This document shows positions 35,632-44,799 of a DNA stretch of 58,863 nt, piece by piece. Origin of the DNA: Bacillus cytotoxicus (lineage in GTDB: Bacteria; Bacillota; Bacilli; Bacillales; Bacillaceae_G). Below the pieces are notes generated by a model, which saw nothing but the letters and a program-made list of their open reading frames with translations, ran no database searches and was not told the DNA's origin. The stretch is from the NCBI RefSeq assembly GCF_023715645.1, contig NZ_JAMBOP010000031.1, positions 1 through 58,863 of the forward strand, in the 5' to 3' direction. The position numbers and the translations under genes were made by a program. Numbering within the stretch: position 1 is the first letter of the stretch; every line of letters begins with the position of its first letter.

Positions 35632-35783
35632 TAAACTTTGTAATTAATAATGTCAATGGTTTTATTCCTTACATAATTTCCTTATTTTTCCATAAGTAAA
35701 AATGAAGAAAACCCCTTTTCTTTTCTGTGAAAATAAATTGGTTCAGGGTCCAATTTAAGTTTTTAACAATAAACCTAGATCTT

Positions 35784-35810
35784 CTTTTTGCGTGTGAAAC
35801 ACGCAAAAAG
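35784..35810. other. 12-bp perfect hairpin near the IS110 downstream end
   Basis: CTTTTTGCGTGT-GAA-ACACGCAAAAAG. It could be a terminator for the marR promoter region or transposase, or lie near the element border. The 35632-35882 stretch otherwise has no gene. Confidence 0.45.
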
Positions 35811-35882
35811 GCAATAAGAAAGAAGACTACTGTTTTTTAGATATTTTTTCAGTAGTTTGTGTATATGAAATTGAAAGTTGGT

Positions 35883-37023
35883 TTATGCTAGTAATTTTGA
35901 GTATTCAATAAATGCCATTCGTTGTTTCAATATCTGGTATACCACCTTAATTACTTTATGCGCAATGGCGATGATCGCTTTTCTCTTTCCTCTTCGTGCA
36001 GCTATTGACCAGAATTTTGCTGATAACCATGTTTTCCGCATACGTGAAATAGCCCATGCTACTTCACAAAGTGTTGTTTTGATGTGCGGGTTTCCTTTCA
36101 TAGTCCGAGTGCTTTTTACCAGCACTTTCATGGTTGCCTGGTGATACACCTGCCCAAGAGGATAGATGTTGCGCAGAAGGGAATTGGCTCATTTCGATAC
36201 CAATCTCTGCGATGATGTTTGCGACAGTATTTTTTTTCAAACCTGGTATTGTTAGTAAGAGTTCTACTTGTTCCTGATATGGAAGTAAGAGTTCGTCTAT
36301 TCTTGCTTCTAATTGTTCAATGGCTTGTTCAAGAAATAGTATGTGATTCCAAGAATGGCGAATTAAAAAAATTTGATGTTCGTTTAATGTACCGAATAAA
36401 GAATCTGAAATGTCTTGGGCTTTTGGCATCATTTTTGTGTGAATTGTCTCTTCGACATCTTGTAAATTCACGTATCCTTGTTCTACAAGACGAGTTAGTA
36501 ACTTTCGGCCGGATACACCAAATACATCAGAAATAACAGATCCTAGCTTAATATTGGAACACTCTAATGTTTTTTGGATTCTGTTTTTTTCCGCTGTCAT
36601 ATCACCAATCACTTTTTTGCGACGACGAGTTAAATCACGAAGTTCTCGAATATCCGCTGGGGGAACGAAGCTTTTTTCAATTAATCCATATCGAAGGAGT
36701 TTGGCAATCCATTCCGCATCAGCTACATCTGTTTTTCGTCCGGGAACATTCTTAATTCGTTGTGCATTGGCAAGTGTAATATCAAAGAAGCCTTCTATAA
36801 TATTGTAGACTGGTTTCCAATATACACCCGTACTCTCCATCGCAATATGAGTAATACCAAGGGATTCTAACCATCGAAGCATTTCAAAAAGATTCTTTGT
36901 CATTGTAGGAAATGTACGGACCTCCTTTATAAGGGTCTCGTCCGTTGAACCAATTAAAATACAAGCAACTATCTCTTTTTGATGTACATCTAGACCTGCA
37001 CAATGTGTGTGTAATGTGTCCAT
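35883..37023 (-). pseudogene. IS110-family transposase, broken by a frameshift
   Basis: Together the two frames give about 379 residues of a DEDD transposase: GLDVHQKEIVACIL with Asp12, HIAMESTGVYWKPVYN and DVADAEWIAKLLRYG at the N terminus, then SSWAGVSPGNHESAGK and the C-terminal KGNPHIKTTL. After AGK the first frame runs out into KHSDYERKP and stops at 36064. The correct C terminus continues in a second frame to 35883. A run of five A where four would keep frame, at about 36120, explains this as a single-base insertion. Start ATG at 37023 has AGGGAGG. No clear terminal repeats were found, as is usual for IS110. Confidence 0.85.
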
Positions 37024-37282
37024 AATATATCCTCCCTAAACTGAAATGAGATGGATAGTAGAGAGAAACGGAAAATCAACATTTTTCTGTACGTGATCAG
37101 ACGAAGAATCTTCTGTCAACAAAGGGATGTGCACCAATCTCTCTCTTACAGTTTTTAGCTCAGGGTTTTACCCACCATAAAGAAATACGTACTCAGCTAT
37201 CCATCATTACTATTCAGTATAGAAAGGTTTTAAGTGTGATAAACCCATTTTCATGTAAGGGATGTGAGTGCGAAATCATGGA

Positions 37283-37440
37283 TGTTTTTAGGGGGAAGAG
37301 AGCATCTGGCCGTGCGTAGTAGCGGTCAGGGCCTTTTTTTTGCCACGTGCCGGGTTTTAAACACAAGGAGCAAGTAAGTGGCGGGCTTGTTTTATTCTAC
37401 ATAGCAGTAACTTTTATGTCGTAAAATGAATTTATATAAA
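37283..37440 (-). repeat. Family 1 (bcr1-like) repeat, copy i
   Basis: Has 'gagcatctggccgtgcgtag', 'gcggtcagggcc', 'tgccacgtgccgggttttaa' and a right end AATTTATATAAA. Head-to-tail with copy j; together they fill the 37210-37560 part of the gap after the IS. Confidence 0.8.
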
Positions 37441-37560
37441 CATACATTGAGAACTGACATGTAAACCTCTTTCTTTTTAGTGGGGGTAAGAACATCTGGC
37501 CGTGTATGGTAGCGGACAGGGTCTTTTTCTTCCACGTGCGGTGTTTTTTAAACAAAAAGA
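37431..37560 (-). repeat. Family 1 (bcr1-like) repeat, copy j
   Basis: Has 'gtaagaacatctggccgtgt' and 'gcggacagggtctttttctt'. It shares the TTTATATAAA junction with copy i. Confidence 0.75.
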
Positions 37561-37600
37561 CTACCATTACTATGCATACAAAACATAGCAATGGTAGTCT
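37559..37600 (-). terminator. Terminator of the permease-osmC operon
   Basis: GACTACCATT(A)CTATG / CATAG(C)AATGGTAGTC stem, then T-run on the minus strand. Confidence 0.85.
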
Positions 37601-37608
37601 TTACCTTT

Positions 37609-37986
37609 TTATGAAATCAATTCAATTGTTTCAATAATTCTGATGCTGTCCTTCACAGATTGAACAATTGTGCAATTTTTCATCGCAAGTTCTAACGCCT
37701 TTTCTAACTGCTCTTGCGTGATTCCCTCTGCCTTTATTTTATAGTGTAAATGAACACTCTCCAATGGTTTCGCTAAAGCCTCACTTCTTCTTACTTCTGT
37801 TTCCATTATAAATTCATGATACGTAATACGTTTTTTTTCTAAAATTGTTCGAAATACAATGGCACTGCACCCTGCGATTGAAGCAACCAAGAGTTCGAAT
37901 GGTGTATATCCATTCTCTTTTCCAATGTGCAATTCACCATGCGAAAGATTCGTTTTTATTTCATCATGCTTGACTATTAGTTGCAT
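37609..37986 (-). CDS. OsmC/Ohr-family protein
   Basis: This 125-residue protein is of the OsmC family, many members of which reduce organic hydroperoxides through a cysteine pair. Here [20 protein letters not shown] holds the first conserved cysteine and [14 protein letters not shown] the second, as in YhfA-type OsmC-like proteins. The start overlaps the 3' end of the upstream permease by 23 nt with GGAG 7 nt before ATG, so it is translationally coupled to the permease. A functional link between the two is not obvious. Confidence 0.85.
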   Translation of the reverse strand: MQLIVKHDEIKTNLSHGELHIGKENGYTPFELLVASIAGCSAIVFRTILEKKRITYHEFIMETEVRRSEALAKPLESVHLHYKIKAEGITQEQLEKALELAMKNCTIVQSVKDSIRIIETIELIS

Positions 37987-39385
37987 ATGTATTCTCCATT
38001 TCCACCTTTTGCTGTTTCTTTTTACTTATATAATAATAATATATGTAGCAAAAAATAATAAATGGAATGCCGCAATATAATGCCATGCGTTGTTCTGGAA
38101 TGAAAGCCAAACTAATTACAACAATACTGTTTAAAACAAGCGCTACAATTGGAACAATTGGATATAATGGTGTCTTATATTTTAATTCTTCTAACTTGCC
38201 GCCATTCTTCACATACTGTTGTCTAAAGCGAATTTGTGAAAAAGCGATAACAATCCAACTTGCAACCGCTGATAATCCTGCAATCGATAGTAAATACATG
38301 TATACAGTACTTTCCGCGAATACACTTGTTAATAACGACAACGCTGCAATAACCATCGTCACACCTAACGCTGTAATCGGAATTCCCCTTTTATTCACTT
38401 TCTTAAATGAAGTTGGTGCCATTCCCTCATTTGCTAGTGACCATAAAATACGTGTTGCTGCATATAATCCAGAGTTTGCTACCGATAATAGAGCAGTAAT
38501 AATAACAAAGTTCATAATATCCGCCGCATATGGAATACCAATTTTATCAAAAACAACAACGAACGGACTTTCAATAACGCCTGCTTCTTTCCAAGAGATT
38601 AAGCCTACTAAAATCGTGATTGTTAAAATAAAAAATATCATAATTCGCCAAACTGTATTACGAATCGCACGCGGAATCGTTTTTTCCGGTTCCTTACTTT
38701 CACCAGCTGCAATCCCGATTAACTCTGTTCCTTGGAAAGAGAAGTTTACGGTGATCATCGTAATTAACACAGCTCCAATTCCGTGTGGAAATAACCCTCC
38801 ATCTTGTACAAAGTTAGAAAAAAGTGGCGTCGCTTCCTTTCCATCATATGGTAAAAATCCAAACAATGCACTTCCACCAAGAAGGATAAAGACAATAATT
38901 GTAACTACTTTAATACTTGAAAACCAAAATTCTAATTCTGCATAACTTTTTGCTGATACTGCATTTGAAATGAATAAAAGACTACCGAACACAAGGCACC
39001 ATACCCAAACATTTACATCTGGAAACCATCTCTTCATCATTAAACCAATTGATGTTAACTCTAAACCAACCGTTACAGCCCAACCTAGCCAATATAGCCA
39101 GCCAATCATAAACCCTGTTCCAGGTCCGATAAATTTCGCCGCATATTTTTGAAACGATCCCGAAACGGGCATGGCAACTGTTAATTCACCAAGGCAAAGC
39201 ATCGTTAAGTACATAATTAAACCACCGACTAAATAAGAAAGAATCGCTCCTCCTGGTCCTGCTTGATTAATTGTATATCCTGATCCGAGAAAGAAACCTG
39301 TTCCGATTACTCCTCCAAGTGCAATCATAAATAAATGTCTACTCTTCATTGTACGATGTAATTGCTCATTCGTTGTCTGATTCAT
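37964..39385 (-). CDS. AAT-family amino-acid permease (paralogue of the one at 9014)
   Basis: This 473-residue, 12-segment APC permease has [20 protein letters not shown] at its start, [21 protein letters not shown] and [20 protein letters not shown]. It is strongly similar along its length to the permease at 9014-10420, so the two arose by duplication. I chose the ATG at 39385, with GGGGAGG upstream; the open frame extends 7 codons further without a ribosome binding site. It is in an operon with the OsmC-like gene. Substrate not determinable. Confidence 0.9.
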   Translation of the reverse strand: MNQTTNEQLHRTMKSRHLFMIALGGVIGTGFFLGSGYTINQAGPGGAILSYLVGGLIMYLTMLCLGELTVAMPVSGSFQKYAAKFIGPGTGFMIGWLYWLGWAVTVGLELTSIGLMMKRWFPDVNVWVWCLVFGSLLFISNAVSAKSYAELEFWFSSIKVVTIIVFILLGGSALFGFLPYDGKEATPLFSNFVQDGGLFPHGIGAVLITMITVNFSFQGTELIGIAAGESKEPEKTIPRAIRNTVWRIMIFFILTITILVGLISWKEAGVIESPFVVVFDKIGIPYAADIMNFVIITALLSVANSGLYAATRILWSLANEGMAPTSFKKVNKRGIPITALGVTMVIAALSLLTSVFAESTVYMYLLSIAGLSAVASWIVIAFSQIRFRQQYVKNGGKLEELKYKTPLYPIVPIVALVLNSIVVISLAFIPEQRMALYCGIPFIIFCYIYYYYISKKKQQKVEMENTYATNSQA

Positions 39386-39539
39386 CTTCTGCCTCCCCTT
39401 ACACACCCTCTGTATTTTAAAATTTCTGATAATATAAAATATACAATAAAGCGTTTACAATTTCTATATAAAATTAAAACTTTTCTAAAAAAACAAACTC
39501 TTGTATACAATACAAGAGTTTTCACGCTATTCACGGTCA

Positions 39540-39592
39540 GTTTTCTTCCCCGTGATTCCCCAGTCTTTACTTCCCACGAATAGCGGGATAAA
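39540..39592. repeat. Family 2 repeat fragment, copy D1
   Basis: 'gttttcttccccgtgattcc' and CACGAATAGCGGGATAAA match the ends of family 2 copies at 47970-48020. It is separated from the main copy D2 by family 1 copy k. Confidence 0.6.
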
Positions 39593-39735
39593 AATGAACC
39601 TACACCTTGCTGTCTTTCTTTGTTTTAAAACTTTGCGCGTGGCAGGAAAAGGCCCTGACCGCTCCTACACATTGCCAGTCCTTCTCGACCATTAAAAAAA
39701 ATGCTTTTCTGTCGGTTTTTCATAAAATGACTGAG
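39590..39735 (+). repeat. Family 1 (bcr1-like) repeat, copy k
   Basis: 'ctttctttgttttaaaactt', 'gcgcgtggcaggaaaaggcc' and 'ctgaccgctcctac' are clear. It sits between two family 2 pieces, so it appears to have inserted into, or next to, an older family 2 element. Confidence 0.8.
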
Positions 39736-39736
39736 T

Positions 39737-39906
39737 AGTTATGAAGTTTCACTTTATCCCGCATTAACGGGCAGTAAAACCCCCATCTCAAGATTGAGAG
39801 AGAACCGAAGAAGATAGATGGGGGATAACTGCCCGTAAAAGCCCGATTGGTTCAACTAATAATCAGTGGGGGATGCCCCCCACTGATTAAAGTTTCACTT
39901 TATCTG
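39737..39906 (-). repeat. Family 2 repeat, copy D2
   Basis: TTATCCCGCATTAACGGGCA ... CCCCCATCTCAAGATTGAGA ... CAGTGGGGGATGCCCCCCACTG ... TTAAAGTTTCACTTTAT. Its end supplies the stop codon context of glnP and probably works as the operon terminator. Confidence 0.8.
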
Positions 39907-40544
39907 CTTTCTAATCGTCTTGAGAATAGAGACAAACTATAATTCACAATAAAATACATACAGGCAATAAGCAGAAAGGTTGGAATCATATAGTTTACAT
40001 TTTGACCGTTAATAATTTGAGCATTATGCATTAATTCCGGCAATGAAATGACGACTGCCAACGATGTATCTTTCAAAAGAGATATAAACTGACTGACAAG
40101 GGGCGGCACCATACGACGCAATGCTTGCGGTAAAATAATATGCTGAAGCGTTTGTACATAGGATAATCCTGACGCACGCGCCGCTTCAATTTGCCCTTTC
40201 TCGATTGAAAATAAACCACTGCGAACAATTTCTGATATCATCGCTGCTTCAAATATCGTCAAAGCCACAATGGCCGCTGTTGTAATTTCTAATTTCAAGC
40301 CCGCTTCTGGGAGCGCGAAATACGTAAAGAAAATAATTAATAGCAACGGTAAATTACGAATGATCTCAACAATAAATGCAAGTATTGCTGAGACAACCGG
40401 TATTTTCGTATAGCGGAGCGTACCGATGACACTACCAATGATAAAACTAAGAAGAATTGCGATAAGAGCGATTTCTAACGTAACAAGTAATCCTTTTAAT
40501 AAAAAAATAATATGATCTCCTGTATAAGCACCGCGAAAATCCAT
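39900..40544 (-). CDS. glnP: Glutamine-type ABC transporter permease
   Basis: This 214-residue HisM/GlnP-family membrane permease has five hydrophobic segments and the EAA loop EAARASGLSYVQTLQHIILP that contacts the ATPase. It is the last gene of the glnQHMP-like operon, one base after glnM. The stop TAA lies at the very edge of a family 2 repeat (AGATAAAGTGAAACTTTA). Length is close to B. subtilis GlnP (about 218), so little or nothing is lost. Substrate (Gln, or another polar amino acid) is inferred from gene order. Confidence 0.85.
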   Translation of the reverse strand: MDFRGAYTGDHIIFLLKGLLVTLEIALIAILLSFIIGSVIGTLRYTKIPVVSAILAFIVEIIRNLPLLLIIFFTYFALPEAGLKLEITTAAIVALTIFEAAMISEIVRSGLFSIEKGQIEAARASGLSYVQTLQHIILPQALRRMVPPLVSQFISLLKDTSLAVVISLPELMHNAQIINGQNVNYMIPTFLLIACMYFIVNYSLSLFSRRLESR

Positions 40545-41201
40545 TTACACAGCTCCTTTCGCCAAGTGTTTCTCTAAGTAGCGAACACCCATGCTGAGCG
40601 GAACTGTTAAAAGTAAATAAAACATCCCAACAAAGATATAAACATCAAATGTGACAAATGTTCTTGTTGAGATTAAATCGCCTTGATACATTAAATCTGC
40701 CCCAGCGATAATACCTAGTATAGAAGAATTCTTCACTAAATTTAGAAATTGATTCCCGAGCGGTGGAATTACAATTTTTATCGCTTGCGGCAAAATGACA
40801 TAATACATTGCTTGTACATACGTTAAGCCAGAAGAACGCGCTGCTTCCATCTGCCCTTTCGGAACGGATAAAATTCCCGCTCGAATTGCCTCTGTAATAA
40901 AAGCCGCTGTATATATCGTAAGAGCAGTTGTCCCAGCAACAAGGCCGCTTAATGTAACGCCAATTACGGGAAACGCAAAATAAAAAGCAAATGCAATAAG
41001 AACTAAAGGGATATTCCGAATAAACTCTACATAAGTTGCGCCAATCCAATTTAAAATCCGAATTGGCGCAATTCGCATCACTGCAATGATGATGCCAAGA
41101 AGAAAACTACCAATTAACGCAATCAGACTAGACAGAAACGTATATTTGAATCCCTCTAAATACAAATCTAGATTATTTGAGAGAATCGAAAAATCGGGCA
41201 C
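40545..41201 (-). CDS. glnM: Glutamine-type ABC transporter permease
   Basis: This 218-residue second permease half has an EAA loop EAARSSGLTYVQAMYYVILP and about five hydrophobic segments. The start is a GTG at 41201 (VPDFSILSNN) with AGGGGGAG upstream; the frame is open 31 codons further but that part crosses the intercistronic palindrome. It is paired with glnP to form the membrane channel. Confidence 0.85.
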   Translation of the reverse strand: MPDFSILSNNLDLYLEGFKYTFLSSLIALIGSFLLGIIIAVMRIAPIRILNWIGATYVEFIRNIPLVLIAFAFYFAFPVIGVTLSGLVAGTTALTIYTAAFITEAIRAGILSVPKGQMEAARSSGLTYVQAMYYVILPQAIKIVIPPLGNQFLNLVKNSSILGIIAGADLMYQGDLISTRTFVTFDVYIFVGMFYLLLTVPLSMGVRYLEKHLAKGAV

Positions 41202-41225
41202 AGACACTCCCCCTCTTTCTTCATA

Positions 41226-41256
41226 AGAAGAGGATGAGAATTTCTCATCCTCTTCT
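41226..41256. promoter_or_regulatory. Perfect 15-bp palindrome between glnH and glnM
   Basis: AGAAGAGGATGAGAA (41226-41240) pairs fully with 41242-41256. It starts 7 nt after the glnH stop codon and has no T-run, so it is better read as an mRNA-stabilising or processing stem that favours glnH expression than as a full terminator. Confidence 0.8.
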
Positions 41257-41262
41257 GTATTT

Positions 41263-42090
41263 TTACTCAGGCTTTTTCCCAATCCACTTTTCATATAATT
41301 TATTGTATTCCCCGTTTGCTTGCATCTCTTTTAATAAATCATTAATTACTTTCGTAAGCTCCGTTTCTCCTTTTCTTACCGCAATGCCATACGGTTCGTC
41401 AGTGAATTTCTTTCCAACCACTTCATAGTTTGCATCTTGCTTTTCCATACCATATAAAATGGCATTATCTGTTGTTAAAACATCGCCTTGTCCTGCTTTC
41501 AATGCCGTGAATGCTTCGCTGTAGTTTTCAAATTCAAGCACACTCGCTTCCGGTGCTTTGGCACGAATATTGTTCGTAGAAGTAGAACCTTTCACAGCTA
41601 ACACTTTTACCCCTTTTTTCACGTCAGCTATATCTTTAATTCCACTTCCCTTTTTCACAAGTAAAGATTGCCCCGCTTTAAAATACACATCTGAGAAATC
41701 AACTTCTTTTTTGCGTTCTTCGGTAATTGTCATCGTCGCAATAATTGCGTCAATATCGCCGTTTTTTAACATCGGAATGCGCGTTTTCGAAGTAACTTCT
41801 TTTAATTCTAATTTGTTCTCATCGCCTAAAATTTTTTTTGCGAGTGCTTTCGCCACATCAATGTCAAATCCTTCTACTTTTCCTGTTGCCGGATTTTTTA
41901 ATCCAAATAGATTCGTATCATGCTTCACACCAACAACTAATTTCCCGCGTTTCTTAATTTGATCAACAACCGTTTCTTTCTCATTCTTTACAACTTCTTT
42001 ACCCTTCTTATTCCCACAACCAGCTATAATCAGTGTAAATAAACAGGCAAAAACAATAAGCGTAAACCACTTTTTCATTTTAATCATCAA
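41263..42090 (-). CDS. glnH: Amino-acid ABC transporter substrate-binding lipoprotein
   Basis: This 275-residue SBP_bac_3 protein has a lipoprotein signal (LFTLIIAGC), then GKLVVGVKHDTNLFG, GFDIDVAKALAKKI and ATMTITEERKKEVDFSDVYF, the typical polar-amino-acid binding fold. It captures glutamine or a similar amino acid outside the membrane and hands it to GlnM/GlnP. Start ATG follows AAAGGAGG. The hairpin just after it may raise its expression over the permeases. Confidence 0.88.
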   Translation of the reverse strand: MMIKMKKWFTLIVFACLFTLIIAGCGNKKGKEVVKNEKETVVDQIKKRGKLVVGVKHDTNLFGLKNPATGKVEGFDIDVAKALAKKILGDENKLELKEVTSKTRIPMLKNGDIDAIIATMTITEERKKEVDFSDVYFKAGQSLLVKKGSGIKDIADVKKGVKVLAVKGSTSTNNIRAKAPEASVLEFENYSEAFTALKAGQGDVLTTDNAILYGMEKQDANYEVVGKKFTDEPYGIAVRKGETELTKVINDLLKEMQANGEYNKLYEKWIGKKPE

Positions 42091-42099
42091 ATTCCTCCT

Positions 42100-42828
42100 T
42101 TAACGATTCAGCACACGACTTAAAAATAATCGGGCGCGTTCTTGCTTTGGATTTACAAAAAAATCAGCAGGCATCGCCTCTTCCACAATTTCACCCTTGT
42201 CCATAAATAAAATGCGATCAGCTACCTCGCTAGCAAATCCCATTTCATGCGTAACAACAACCATCGTCATACCTTCTTTTGCTAATGCCTTCATCACATC
42301 AAGTACTTCACCAATCATTTCAGGATCAAGCGCTGAAGTCGGTTCATCAAACAGCATAATCTCCGGTTTCATCGCTAATCCCCTTGCAATAGCAACGCGC
42401 TGTTGCTGTCCACCTGATAGTTGGTGCGGATAAGCATTTGCTTTATCCATAATCCCTACTTTTTCTAGATAAAACATCGCAATTTTTTCTGCTTCTTCTT
42501 TCGTCTTTTTGAGTACTTTTATCGGGGCAAAAGTAATATTTTGAAGCACTGTCTTATGAGGATATAAATAAAAATGTTGAAATACCATGCCGATGCTTCG
42601 TCTTAATTGATTTATATCTTTCTTTCCGTCATGTATGTTTACACCATTCACAAGCAATTCGCCATTTGTGATGGTCTCTAGTTGATTTATGCAGCGCAGC
42701 AACGTGCTTTTTCCTGATCCCGATGGCCCAACGACCACAACAACTTCCCCTTTTTCAATTTGTAAATTAATATTTTTCAACACTTGAAAGCTGCCGTAAT
42801 ATTTGTTGATATCCCGAAAAGCAATCAA
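42100..42828 (-). CDS. glnQ: Amino-acid ABC transporter ATP-binding protein
   Basis: This 242-residue ATPase has Walker [11 protein letters not shown], signature [16 protein letters not shown], Walker [15 protein letters not shown] and switch His in [10 protein letters not shown]. It powers import through GlnM/GlnP. It is first in the operon. The start is a TTG at 42828 with GGAGGGGAG upstream. I looked for a GlnR-type TGTNA-N7-TNACA site upstream and did not see one. Confidence 0.9.
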   Translation of the reverse strand: MIAFRDINKYYGSFQVLKNINLQIEKGEVVVVVGPSGSGKSTLLRCINQLETITNGELLVNGVNIHDGKKDINQLRRSIGMVFQHFYLYPHKTVLQNITFAPIKVLKKTKEEAEKIAMFYLEKVGIMDKANAYPHQLSGGQQQRVAIARGLAMKPEIMLFDEPTSALDPEMIGEVLDVMKALAKEGMTMVVVTHEMGFASEVADRILFMDKGEIVEEAMPADFFVNPKQERARLFLSRVLNR

Positions 42829-42870
42829 TCTACTCCCCTCCTTTACCTATCAAAAGGCTTGTATAGTTTT

Positions 42871-42991
42871 TATATAAATCCAAATGAAAAACCTGACATA
42901 AACCCCAGATGGCCATGAGTAGAAGCGGTCAGTTCCTTTTTTTCAACATGGCGGTGACTTGTGCGCTGGGAAGTCACGTTGGATTTATATA
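42871..42991 (-). repeat. Family 1 (bcr1-like) repeat, copy l, with perfect terminal inverted repeats
   Basis: Ends are TATATAAATCCAA (42871-42883) and TTGGATTTATATA (42979-42991), a perfect 13-bp inverted pair. Core 'gatggccatgagtagaagcg' followed by 'gtcagttcc'. Only 121 bp, so internally shortened. Lies just upstream of the gln operon. Confidence 0.85.
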
Positions 42992-43077
42992 TATTCGAAA
43001 ACATCTAAAAAAATAACTAGTAATCTTTTAGACAAAAAAGAGGACGATCAGCTAATACAGTCCTATGTCCTCAAATT

Positions 43078-43269
43078 CATTTTTATTTTTCAACATAATA
43101 AGTCACGGCTTTGTAGAATAACGCATGACCGCTACTTACCTGCTCTCTCTTTGTTTTAAACCTTGCATGTGGCAGGAAAAGGCACTGACCGCTTCTATGC
43201 ATGGCCAGATGCTCTCGTCCCCCCTCAAAAGAAAGGAGTTTTCATGCAATTTTTTAACTTGTATATAAA
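43078..43269 (+). repeat. Family 1 (bcr1-like) repeat, copy m (reference full-length copy)
   Basis: Contains all blocks: 'gcatgaccgctacttacctg', 'ctctctttgttttaaacctt', 'gcatgtggcaggaaaaggca', 'ctgaccgcttctatgcatgg' and 'ccagatgctctcgtccccc'. With copy l it fills most of the 42829-43324 gap. Confidence 0.85.
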
Positions 43270-43312
43270 AAAAGCTACCCTAAAACACTGTCATAGCGTT
43301 CTAAGGTAGCTC
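43268..43312 (-). terminator. Terminator of the phosphotransferase gene
   Basis: AGCTACC(T)TAG / CTA(A)GGTAGCT-type stem, with a TTTTTTT run on the minus strand. Confidence 0.8.
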
Positions 43313-43324
43313 TCATTTCCCTTA

Positions 43325-44296
43325 CTATTCAACAATTGCTTTTCTCGCAACAATTCTCTTATAAATACCATTTGCTAATGTTTGAAAATACTCTGGCATT
43401 TCTTTACCGTTAAACTTTTTCATAATCGTTCCATATAAAGCAACGTCTCGAAGGCGCATGAAAAGTGGTATCGTATTATATATGGAATCATCAAGAATGT
43501 GCTCTGTCTCATATCCTTCTCGCAATACTTGTAACTGGTGCCGTGCAAAAGTCGCCTTTTCTTCCTCTGACCAATCTTTTCGTAAAATTGAATAATATAA
43601 AACCATCGCAAGATCATGTGCAAAATAATTGTACGTAGCATCATCAAAATCAAAAATGGTTAACTCTTCGTTTTCATAGTGAAAGTTTCCATGATGAATA
43701 TCTCCATGAATCAATCCAAATGTACGATTTGTCACAGGTAATTTTTTAATTTCCGCTACAATTTCATACGCAATTTTCTGTAGTTCCTGATCTTCCTTTA
43801 ACATATCAATAACAGTGATTTCATCGTCCATCCACGTCACGCGATTCTCCGTCTTTGGATAATTCATCGTAAGTCGGTGTAACTGACCAATCGCTTTTGC
43901 CCAAGCGTAAAAAAGCGTATCATTCCAAACATTAGAATCTCCATCGTTCACTCTTTCACCGTTTGCATAGTCAAAAAGTGAAACGTAAAAAGAAGTTCCA
44001 TCAATTACTTGTAAACTTTCTACAAATAGAGCATTTTTTGAGAGATGCGGCGCTGCTACTTTTGCCCCGTTTTTCCCGAGATATGCTAGAAAATCTAATT
44101 CCGCTTCAACTTGCTTATATGTACGATGAGATGAATGCGTCAAACGTAAAACATATGGTGTTTGATTTTCTCCCTCGGCACGAAAAATATAATTTTCAAA
44201 GTCCCCTAATGGTTCCTCCATAACCGTTACCCCGAAGCGTTTTGCCGCTTCTTGTAAAATTTCTTTTGTAAACACTTTTTCAACTGCTAATTCCAT
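43325..44296 (-). CDS. APH-fold small-molecule kinase
   Basis: This 323-residue phosphotransferase has the APH/ChoK fold: LIHGDIHHGNFHYENEELT holds the catalytic loop, followed by IFDFDDATYNYFAHDLA with the metal-binding Asp. It resembles Bacillus proteins annotated as aminoglycoside phosphotransferase, homoserine kinase type II or spore-coat CotS-like kinases. A real substrate cannot be assigned, and drug resistance should not be assumed. It is monocistronic and divergent from the leader-peptide region. Confidence 0.8.
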   Translation of the reverse strand: MELAVEKVFTKEILQEAAKRFGVTVMEEPLGDFENYIFRAEGENQTPYVLRLTHSSHRTYKQVEAELDFLAYLGKNGAKVAAPHLSKNALFVESLQVIDGTSFYVSLFDYANGERVNDGDSNVWNDTLFYAWAKAIGQLHRLTMNYPKTENRVTWMDDEITVIDMLKEDQELQKIAYEIVAEIKKLPVTNRTFGLIHGDIHHGNFHYENEELTIFDFDDATYNYFAHDLAMVLYYSILRKDWSEEEKATFARHQLQVLREGYETEHILDDSIYNTIPLFMRLRDVALYGTIMKKFNGKEMPEYFQTLANGIYKRIVARKAIVE

Positions 44297-44560
44297 ATGA
44301 ACACCCCTTTCCTCTCTACATAATTCGCTCTGAATCGTAAAATCACTTCTATAAAATAAAAAAAGAAGTAGAACATACTGCTCCTTGTCAATTCTAAACG
44401 ATATTTTTCATATCGCACGGTCAGTCATCTATATCCAAATTAATATAAATATTTAATCATCAAAATGAATTTTTATAAAAAATATGTTTTTTCTCTTCCC
44501 TTTCTAAAAGACATATAGTATACTTACTTCAAAATCAGAGGAGAGAGGGAGCAAAGAGCT

Positions 44561-44617
44561 ATGCTTACTTATACAACTGTAGTTACATTTGCACAAAAAC
44601 ATCATCATCATACGTAA
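44561..44617 (+). CDS. Candidate histidine leader peptide
   Basis: An 18-codon frame MLTYTTVVTFAQKHHHHT has four consecutive CAT histidine codons (44600-44611) three codons from its end. It is preceded by AGGAGAGAGGGAG, with the AGGGAG part 9 nt before ATG. It is followed by alternative hairpins and a strong terminator before an amino-acid transporter gene. This is the layout of ribosome-mediated attenuation leaders. Translation has not been shown; the codon run and position are the evidence. Confidence 0.7.
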   Translation: MLTYTTVVTFAQKHHHHT

Positions 44618-44680
44618 ACCCTTGAAACCTAGCGGAAAAATTTACGCGTAGGTACAAGGGTTATTCCCGTTGTACCTACG
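44617..44680 (+). promoter_or_regulatory. Mutually exclusive hairpins between leader peptide and terminator
   Basis: AACCCTTG (44617-44624) can pair with CAAGGGTT (44655-44662), extended by ACCT/AGGT and GCG/CGC. Alternatively 44647-44660 (CGTAGGTACAA then GGG) pairs with 44666-44680 (CCC, a bulged G, then TTGTACCTACG). The two share the 44647-44662 strand and so exclude each other. 44673-44679 can also pair with 44697-44703 at the terminator base. Confidence 0.65.
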
Positions 44681-44686
44681 TTAGGC

Positions 44687-44730
44687 AAAGAGCCATGTAG
44701 GTATTTTTTATCTACATGGCTCTTTTTTTA
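44687..44730 (+). terminator. Leader terminator (attenuator) ahead of the APA transporter gene
   Basis: AAAGAGCCATGTAG (44687-44700) pairs perfectly with CTACATGGCTCTTT (44712-44725) around an 11-nt loop, then T-run. It lies 70 nt upstream of the transporter ATG in the same direction, with no gene between other than the leader peptide. Confidence 0.92.
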
Positions 44731-44799
44731 TTTCCAAAAAACACTAGGTACAAAAAATCATACAACAAAAAAACTATCATCAAAAGGAGTTAAACAATC

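Noticed and set aside
38067-38945. 292-residue plus-strand open frame
   Set aside because: It lies entirely antisense to the amino-acid permease gene, has no ribosome binding site and encodes no recognisable domain.
44561-44730. T-box riboswitch upstream of the APA transporter
   Set aside because: No GGGTGG-ACCGCG T-box sequence or specifier-type long stem is present; the short His-rich frame and terminator explain the leader better.
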